Shown: in pieces, positions 57,470-64,000 of the stretch
Layout of the letters: each line of letters begins with the position of its first letter
How positions within the stretch are numbered: the stretch's first letter is position 1
Assembly: GCA_958496175.1 (NCBI GenBank)
Contig: OY292278.1
Coordinates: 31,682,001-31,746,000, forward strand
Length of the DNA: 64,000 nucleotides
Origin: Sisyra terminalis
Lineage: Eukaryota; Arthropoda; Insecta; Neuroptera; Sisyridae
Direction of reading: 5' to 3'
The notes under the pieces: generated by a model
The model's database searches: none
What the model saw: the letters and a program-made list of their open reading frames with translations, nothing else
What the model was told of the DNA's origin: nothing
Made by a program: the position numbers and the translations under genes

Positions 57470-57600
57470 CCCTCTTAAAAAAATTCAATTAAAGACATTT
57501 TGAAATCATTACCTTTAAAATGCCTTTAATAACTTTAAATGACTTTTTATGGGTCTAATGGATTTTTGAACAATTAAAATGCCTTTAAATCTGACAAAGT
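57470..57600. repeat. Small palindromic repeat, family P (copy 4)
   Basis: Contains the inverse of the 20,677 and 24,958 copies: TTTGAAATCATTACCTTTAA, AATGCCTTTAATAACTTTAA, ATGACTTTTTATGGGTCTAAT and CAATTAAAATGCCTTTAAA. Confidence 0.5.
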
Positions 57601-57691
57601 CTCTTTCTCTATTGATTCTATATTTTTAAATGAATTCACAAATAAATCTCCTCAAAATGACAATTTAATAATAACAGATAAAGTTTTTGAT

Positions 57692-58110
57692 AAGTAGCTT
57701 TGGAATCAACAAAATTTGGCAACATTTAATTTTGTATTTTGTTCTAAATTTGATTTGTGAAGAAATCCAGCCCAGCAATACAAATGTAGGACTCGTAACA
57801 AAAATTTAGTAAAAGAAAAGATTATTTTTTAAGTATTATTTATCGTCGCTTTATAACTACTAAGTTGCTAAACTCCCGAGTTTCTAAAAATTCGTATATC
57901 AAGAAATATTGAACATTTGCTTGATACGAGAATCGAACCTAACACCTTTTAGTATTGGATCGGTCACTTAGACCACTCGGCCACCAGTAGACTATAAAGA
58001 AAATTATTTGAAATATTAGAATTGAATTAGTGAAAAAGTCGCAAATTGCATAAAATAAAAAATAAAAATAAGACGTTGCCAGATTTTAATATCTCTTAAA
58101 GCTACGAATT
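57692..58110. mobile_element. MITE family M copy interrupted by a SINE
   Basis: Left part (57,692-57,835) has AATTTGGCAACATTTAATTTT and the inner family blocks. Right part (57,996-58,110) has TATTAGAATTGAATTAGTGAA, AAGACGTTGCCAGATTTTAA and TCTCTTAAAGC. Between them sits SINE S8. The MITE is strongly diverged. Confidence 0.6.
57838..57994 (-). repeat. tRNA-derived SINE copy (S8) nested in a MITE
   Basis: Minus-strand, near full-length: tail at 57,838, body, linker CTTGATACGAGAATCGAACC (B-box complement) and ACCACTCGGCCACCAGTAG (A-box complement). Flanked by approximate duplications AAAGAAAAGATTATTT / AAAGAAAATTATTT. It interrupts family M sequence, so it is the younger of the two. Confidence 0.75.
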
Positions 58111-58861
58111 TGAAAAAATAATCAATGAAGGAAAAATTCAATATTTCTTTTATAAAAAATTGATAAAAGCTGCCGAAGCTACTTGTGTCAAAAATTCAAT
58201 TAATAAGCTTTGAAAAAGTTTTCATAGAGAAACGAAGTGTTTACTATATTTAACAGTATTAGTAGAGCTGGATATTTCAATATTTTTCTTTAAACGTTAT
58301 CATTTTCATTGATTATAAAAGAATGTAAATTATGCTAGGAATTTCTGTGAATTTTTCAAATAAAAAGTTAGTAAAACATGGTAAAGTTAAACCTAGGCAA
58401 CCAGTGAATCTTATACACCTTAACTTTTGCCCATTTTTATCTGGGTTGTGGTCCACTTGTTCGTAGTTTTGTGACCCTATATAGTGTTTTTCAATTTCAT
58501 TGATCGGAATGTGTATTACTTGTATTTTCTATCCTTTTTTTAAAAATAGGTTTACTTCAAATGCTTACTAAAATTAAGCTATCCATTTCCGTTACTTTCA
58601 TATGTGGCATACGGGGCAATACGGGGTTTACGTATGACGTACGGATACGTACGATCAATGATTCGTTTCAATTCGTACCGTCCGTTACTCAATGGTTATC
58701 TTCGTCAATGTTGTCTGTGACTGGTAGTGGCTGTCAATAAGATCAAAATAATAAAACATAGTGTTTTCTTATTTATTTTCAACAAAAATTAACATTTCTA
58801 ATATCTGCTAAGATAATTTAAAGTCATCTAATATAAATATAATCAAAATTTAAGTTTCAAA

Positions 58862-61690
58862 ATGGCTAACGAAGATACTTCTTGGAGAACTCCAACATTC
58901 CGGCAAAGTGTTGTCGCAAAAATGTAAGTCTTTATTTTTAGTATTCAATAGTTTATTTCCATAAATAAATTATGAACTTTTCAGTGATGAAGCAATCAAA
59001 CAATCTGGAATGCCAACTTCGAAGAACAGTGCTGAAATGGAAAACCATGTATTTCAAAAAGCCAAGTCTCGCGAAGAATATTTAAGCTTCGTTGCTCGGT
59101 TAATTCTCCATGTTCGCGAAATGAGTAAGTAAATGTTCAAATTTGAATTTTTTGAATACATTCTTTTACAGAGAACTTGGTAAGCAAGCTTTGCTGCTAG
59201 ACGGAAAATGAGTAATTTATATTTTTATAAAGAATTAACATTAGATTTAGGATAATAAAACGTAGAAATTGTTGTACTTACGTAAAAGCAAATAAATACC
59301 GCAAATGAAGTAAGAGTTAAGTCGAAATTTCCCGACTTTTACCGAGAAAGGTTTTAATAAAATTTGCTCTTTGTAAATATGTTAAGAAAAAATTCTTCTT
59401 TAAATTTTACAATCCTTTGTAGACTCTAAAAAGGGTGGAGCAGGAATGAATCCTCAAGCCCAAGGAGGTCCAGGAATGCCCGATCCGATTAATGCCTTGC
59501 AAAATCTAGCAAGTCAAGGCACAAGAAACAACCAAATGATGGGAATGGCTGGTCCACAAGGACCAAACACTATGGCTCCAAACACCGCGACTAATCTACT
59601 CCAAACTCTAAACCAACGTCCCGTACAAGGTCTTCAAAACATTCCAGGCCTACAAAACAAAATGCAAGGCATGCCAATGGGTCCCGGTAACGTCCAAATG
59701 GGCAACCAAATGCCTAATCAAATTCCCAACCAAATGAATCAGCAAATGCCTGGCCAAAACATCGGCCAGATACAAAACCAAATGGGAAATCAACTCTCTG
59801 GACCGTTGGCCAATCAACTACAAAATCAAGGACCAATGGGGAATCAAATTAATCCCCAAATGAATGTACCAAATCAAATTCAAAATCTTCAATCGCAGTT
59901 GGTCAATCAAATGCCGAATCAAATGATGAATCCAATGCATAATATTCAACAACGAAAGCCGGGGGAAGGAATGATGATGAATCCCAATACTGTAGGATTT
60001 CAAGGACCTAGAACGGTTACTCCTAATCAGTATATGAGGCAAAGTCCGACTCCTAGTGCTCATTCACCAGCTGGTATGGGTGCAGCACCTCCCAGTAATC
60101 AGATGGTACCATCCCCAGCTTTGGTTCCTTCGCCAAGTCCTCAAATGGCTTTGATGAACAATCCACAACGTTCAGTTGGTATGGCACCATCGCCTGGCAG
60201 CTCTCTTAATACTCCTGGCCAAGCGGTGCCAACTCCCAGTCCTCTCGGAATGCAGGAAGAACAAGCATATCGAGACAAAGTGCGGCAACTGAGCAAATAC
60301 ATCGAACCCCTTCGTAAAATGATCGCTCGAATGGGGAACGATGGTGAGCGTACGTGTACTCTTATTTTTGTTTTATTTTGCTTATTATTTTCATTTTTCA
60401 AATAAGAATCTATGTTTAGTACGTTATTTTATTGCAAATTATATCTTTTCTAGATGTGGAAAAGTTGAGTAAAATGAAAAAACTTTTGGAGATTCTTTCG
60501 AATCCTAGTAAAAGAATGCCACTGGAAACATTGCTCAAATGTGAGGTGGTTTTGGAAAAAATGGATCTTAAACGTGGTGAAGGTGGAAGTGTTCCGACAT
60601 CGTCAAGCACTCAATTGGCAGCATTAAAGGAGCACTATATTTTCAATCCTTTGATCGAAGCTATTAACAACTCCCTTCAAAGTGTTGTTTTCAATCACAC
60701 GTTGCAGCGATCATTTGGTCCAAGTACTGAAGCTCTCAATGGACCAGAAATTAAGTATGATATCAATTTTAAATTCGTTTTTTAGAAGTTCGCTCGGCGA
60801 TGAAGAAGACAGAGAAAAAAGATAATTATTTTTGTATAACCCTAACTTTTATATGTCTGACAAAACAGAACATATATTTAGTTTGCTTGGGATAATATAT
60901 AGTTAAGAAGCTACGTAGTTTCAGGGTACCAAACTAATACTTATCATGGGATTGTATAATGACGTCTATTGTAACTTTTCCGAGATCTATTTATAATGTT
61001 CCGTTTTGTCTTACTACAACTTACTGCCTTATTATTTTATTGCGAAATTGGCTTCAAAGGTTTCAAAGAAGCCAAAATTTCAATACTGATTTTTGAAAGT
61101 CTTTTTACGTAATTTTTTTAGTAAATACTTTTTTTAAGTTTCGTATTTTTAACGTAAATTTAAAGCTTCGAACTTCCTTCAATCCAAAATTTATTTTGAG
61201 TTACTTATTTAAATTGTAAAAAAACTGGATTTTTAAACGAATTAAAATTTTCAGAGGAATGCCAGCGCCATTGAAACGATGTAAAATCGAAGAACCTACC
61301 AGTGATATCCCTGACGTACTTCAAGGCGAAATCGCTCGATTGGATTCCCGATTCAAAGTTTCATTAGATCCAATCCAACAGAGTGGTTCCCGAACCGTTC
61401 AGCTCATTTGCTGGTTGGATGATCGTAATTTACCATGTGTCCCTCCAATCAACGTGTCCATTCCTGAAGACTACCCAAAGAATCCGCCCAGTTGTAACTT
61501 GGCATCGCATGAATATAACGCTACCGCATTTCTAGTATCCGTACAAAAGGCGTTATTATTACGCATCTCTAAATTGCCAAAGAAGTTTTCGGTGTCCCAG
61601 TTGTTGGACACATGGGAGATGAGTGTTCGGCAAGCCTGTGCACCAGTACAAATCCAAATGACTTCGGTTACTGTCCTAATGGGACTCTAA
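58862..61690 (+). CDS. MED15: Mediator complex subunit 15 (MED15)
   Basis: Five coding exons: 58,862-58,923; 58,985-59,124; 59,423-60,343; 60,454-60,754; 61,255-61,690. GT-AG introns with matching phases give 619 residues. The start context is AAAATGGC. The N-terminus (about 5-65; [20 protein letters not shown] ... [19 protein letters not shown]) is the KIX-like activator-binding domain of MED15. Residues 70-270 are a Gln/Asn/Met/Pro-rich tract built on NQM/NQIPNQ repeats. The C-terminal part carries the conserved [48 protein letters not shown] and, at the end, PAPLKRCK...[14 protein letters not shown] plus [21 protein letters not shown]15 is a tail subunit of Mediator in the nucleus that receives activation domains (SREBP, TGF-beta/Smad in animals) and passes the signal to RNA polymerase II. 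Confidence 0.96.
59600..59960 (+). repeat. NQ-rich low-complexity tract in MED15
   Basis: Degenerate repeats of AATCAAATG/AACCAAATG (Asn-Gln-Met) with codon interruption CCC/CCT (Pro). They encode the polar linker between the KIX domain and the conserved C-terminal region. Trinucleotide purity is low, so slippage is probably not active. Confidence 0.7.
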
Positions 61691-61754
61691 ATTTAGTTTT
61701 TATCTAATACTTTATATGTTTCCTATTTGTAATATTTTATCTTAAAAATAAGAA

Positions 61755-61760
61755 AATAAA
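61755..61760 (+). terminator. MED15: Candidate poly(A) signal of MED15
   Basis: AATAAA 65 bases after the stop codon, followed by a T-rich TGTTTTATTTCG downstream element. Position and context are typical of a short insect 3' UTR. Confidence 0.6.
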
Positions 61761-62265
61761 TGTTTTATTTCGTACTTATTCGAATTGAATTATTTACTAT
61801 CCTATGATCTCTCCAATTTGTTTACAGATATTTTTTAAATATGATGTGTAAAGGCGCCCCACATTTAATGAGGTCATTACTCAGTTTTAGTAGGAGTAGA
61901 GAAGGAAAGATGGGCTTTTACCGTTTTATTACCCATTATGAGTTGGACAGATGAATATTGAGGCTTTATTTTCAAAACGTTTCATGCGAATAATAGATAT
62001 CTTGAAGTAATTGAAAGCACAGAAAACAGCACGTGGTAGATGCTTTGCGTCTATTTTAGGTAATTGTATTTAAAGGCTTATTCTGCGTGAAATAATTCTT
62101 TCAAATTCTTTTTTGGAAAATATACCTTTCATTTTAATGTTCTGTAGTGAAGTACAAATTTATGCTTCACTTCGACTTGATTCTGACTTTTTCACTATTG
62201 GAAGAAAAAAACTTATTTTGGCATAGTGAAAACTACTTGTAGGTATAATAGGTATAGCAAATTTT

Positions 62266-62390
62266 ACGTGTTGGGTTCGAATCTCGTATCGAAATTTTTT
62301 TCAATATTTCTCAATTTAAAGATTTTTATTAACCCTAGAGTCGTTAAAGACTTTGGTAGCTATAAAGCGACTGTAAATAACAATTAAAAG
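62266..62390 (+). repeat. tRNA-derived SINE copy (S9), 5'-truncated
   Basis: Starts inside the tRNA-like head just before the B-box-like TTGGGTTCGAATCTCGTATC. Continues with the linker CAATATTTCTCAATTTA, the body TAACCCTAGAGTCGTTAAAG and the tail TAAATAACAATTAAAAG. One of the best-preserved bodies in the window. Confidence 0.75.
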
Positions 62391-63300
62391 AAATAAAAGT
62401 ACATTAACTTGGTATAATTATTATGTTTATATGGTAGATGTTTCTAAAAATATAGGAAAATTCCTATATTCATAATTATAGAGAGTTTGCTATTCACTCC
62501 TTCCCTCGGTTTATAACAAGGATAACAAGTATTATTCAAAGTTATTCAACGACAATAGTCATTCCAAGTTATATTCCTCATGGTTTTCGGAAAACACATT
62601 TTCTTTTGTAATAAACTTTTCTTTGTGTGTCGAAATTATACTTAATTAATGTTCAAAATTCATATTGATTCATGAAGATTTTTATATTAACAGATCTTTA
62701 TGTTGAAATTGAAATGAATGCAAGTGCTGCTACTAGAAGTGTGCTTGATGCTTTTTAACGAAAATGAAAAAAATATGTTTTGTTTAGTTGTAATTGGGAA
62801 TATAGTGGCATTCGTTGCATTGTCGTTATTCACTTTATTTCATTTCGAAATTTTGAATGATTTATTTTCCGATCAGAAATGGTGGCTGGAATCGAGAATG
62901 GATTCTTTCGTTTTTTGTACCATCGCCGTCAACTGGATGAAAGAAAAATACCACTCTGAATATCTTACTGGATCAAATTCCAATGTACTGGTTTTATTTT
63001 TTTAGAGTTTCATCTAGTTTCAGTTTAAATTTTATGATTCACAGCGACAATACAGTATTTTGGATTGGTTGTTGTATTATCAGTACCCTTACAGTGTTAG
63101 TGTTTTCATACAGTACATAACAGATGCAGCTTTGGTTGATCCAAAAATATTGGCCATTTTTTTCAAAAGATATATCAAAAATATTATTCAGAATGAAAAA
63201 AAATATTGTGAAATTTTGAGCCCTTAATAATAATATAAAGAGGTCATCATTGCTTCCAAATTTTGAACCATCACAGTGAAAAAATTGGCTCTATGATATT

Positions 63301-63405
63301 TGATCTCCCGACGAAATATCCCCGACAAAATATCTGTAGGGTAAATATCGTCGGACAAAATATCCCTAAGACAAAAAAAAAACACTGAAAAAGTATCCCG
63401 ATAAT
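63301..63405. repeat. Degenerate GACAAAATATCC tandem-like repeat
   Basis: CCGACGAAATATCCCCGACA, AAATATCTGTAGGGTAAATA, TCGTCGGACAAAATATCCCT and TATCCCGATAATGAAATA occur within about 100 bases. The unit is roughly 15 bases and imperfect. Origin unclear. Confidence 0.45.
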
Positions 63406-63649
63406 GAAATATTTAGCAAGACTTCGATTCTTCGCCACGATTTGAGAACAGTTTCTTATAGATCTTGACAAAGAAAAATAAAAAGGAAGTTTATTTTTTT
63501 TTGATATCCACTTAGTTTACGAGATATAGATATTTAAAAATTATTATTTTTTCCATTTTTTTATACGGACTTATCTAGATGCTCTAAGTTTAAAAAAACT
63601 TACATATTTTTTGTGTAAAAAATACAGGGAATCCAGAAGTGAAGCTTGC

Positions 63650-63745
63650 TTAAATGCTTCTTTTAGAGGTATCAAGAGTAACAACGTTGCATTTTCTACT
63701 TTGTTTTTAATTTAATTCGCAAATAAATCGAGCCATAATTAAATA
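63650..63745 (+). repeat. MITE family M, truncated copy
   Basis: Left end only: CTTCTTTTAGAGGTATCAAGAG, AACAACGTTGCATTTTCTAC, TTTGTTTTTAATTTAATTCG and CAAATAAATCGAGCCATAA, then unrelated sequence. Confidence 0.65.
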
Positions 63746-64000
63746 AACATTTCTAATATTTTTATTTGTGATTGGGCATTGCCCCCAATTCCTAACGGAT
63801 CTTCACCTCTGGACTCTTTGTGTATAGGTTTTTGTGATAATATTTTTTTAAAATAAAAAAAAACAAAAGAAGAAAAAAGGAAAATACCCAGTAGTGAAGG
63901 GAGCGATTGAATTCGAGTGTTTTCTTTTTCAAGATAATACTGGAGAAAATAAGAAATAGTTAAGAGAACGATTAACTTTGGGTGCTTTTTTAATGATATT

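Larger units (their letters stand above)
57000..58861. promoter_or_regulatory. Divergent intergenic region between Dlish and MED15
   Basis: The 1.9-kb space between the Dlish ATG (56,969, -) and the MED15 ATG (58,862, +). The segment 57,070-57,165, with three GCGTCAT/CGTCAT repeats, is GC-richer and may be the Dlish promoter. The segment 58,600-58,740, with repeated TACGTATGACGTACGGATACG-type CRE-like motifs, probably holds the MED15 promoter. Between them lie two family M MITEs, a family P repeat and a SINE. Confidence 0.4.
61770..64000. other. Distal stretch without recognisable gene
   Basis: AT-rich DNA after MED15. It contains a 5'-truncated SINE (62,266-62,390), a block of repeated GACAAAATATCC motifs (63,301-63,405) and a truncated family M MITE (63,650-63,745). 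A 95-codon frame at 62,718-63,005 matches no family I recognise and has no convincing splice or start context. Confidence 0.45.

Noticed and set aside
62718..63005. 95-codon + strand frame with a hydrophobic N-terminal half
   Set aside because: No family recognised, no good start context or splice signals, and it lies in repeat-rich DNA after MED15. A chance frame is the simplest reading.

Overview
The window is AT-rich, intron-bearing animal DNA. Four recognisable genes are of insect type, and the many miniature transposons, SINEs and retrotransposon remnants fit a repeat-rich insect genome. The order (beetle, lower fly, lacewing or other) cannot be fixed from what is visible. No bacterial, plasmid or CRISPR features were seen.

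Layout. Bases 1-5,500 hold no recognisable gene, only a GC-richer patch (about 1,850-2,275) and a SINE. A candidate untranslated first exon ends at 5,896. After a long intron come three coding exons (14,552-18,807, + strand) of a FAM13-family protein. Bases 19,100-22,900 are intergenic and full of repeats. From 23,074 to 52,583 (+) lies the bifunctional PAPS synthetase gene. Its eight common exons sit at 49,031-52,583, and three separate phase-0 mini-exons at 23,074, 38,685 and 46,685 each look like an alternative first exon. The first of these encodes a KKQKT motif like the one at the N-terminus of vertebrate PAPSS2. The roughly 26-kb 5' intron is a transposon graveyard. Convergent to Papss, on the minus strand, are six exons (56,969 down to 53,556) of the three-SH3 adaptor Dlish/Vamana of the Fat-Hippo pathway. 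Divergent from Dlish, the five-exon gene for Mediator subunit MED15 occupies 58,862-61,690 (+). Bases 61,800-64,000 carry only repeats.

Repeats. Identified by internal comparison of copies: a tRNA-derived SINE family (at least eight copies); a MITE family of about 225 bp with long inverted repeats, one copy with a perfect 8-bp target duplication; a pair of PIF/Harbinger-like MITEs with TAA duplications; two hAT-type elements with perfect 8-bp duplications; two elements of about 700 bp flanked by TTAA; and remnants of two non-LTR retrotransposons.

The most unusual signal is two short element families carrying the conserved core of a type I hammerhead ribozyme. One family is a palindromic element of about 245 bp with 11-bp target duplications; the other is about 190 bp. 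One copy (26,161-26,211) keeps all three helices and a GUC cleavage triplet.

The four genes have unrelated jobs (cytoskeletal/signalling scaffold, sulfate activation, growth-control adaptor, transcription co-activator). Their proximity implies no common pathway.
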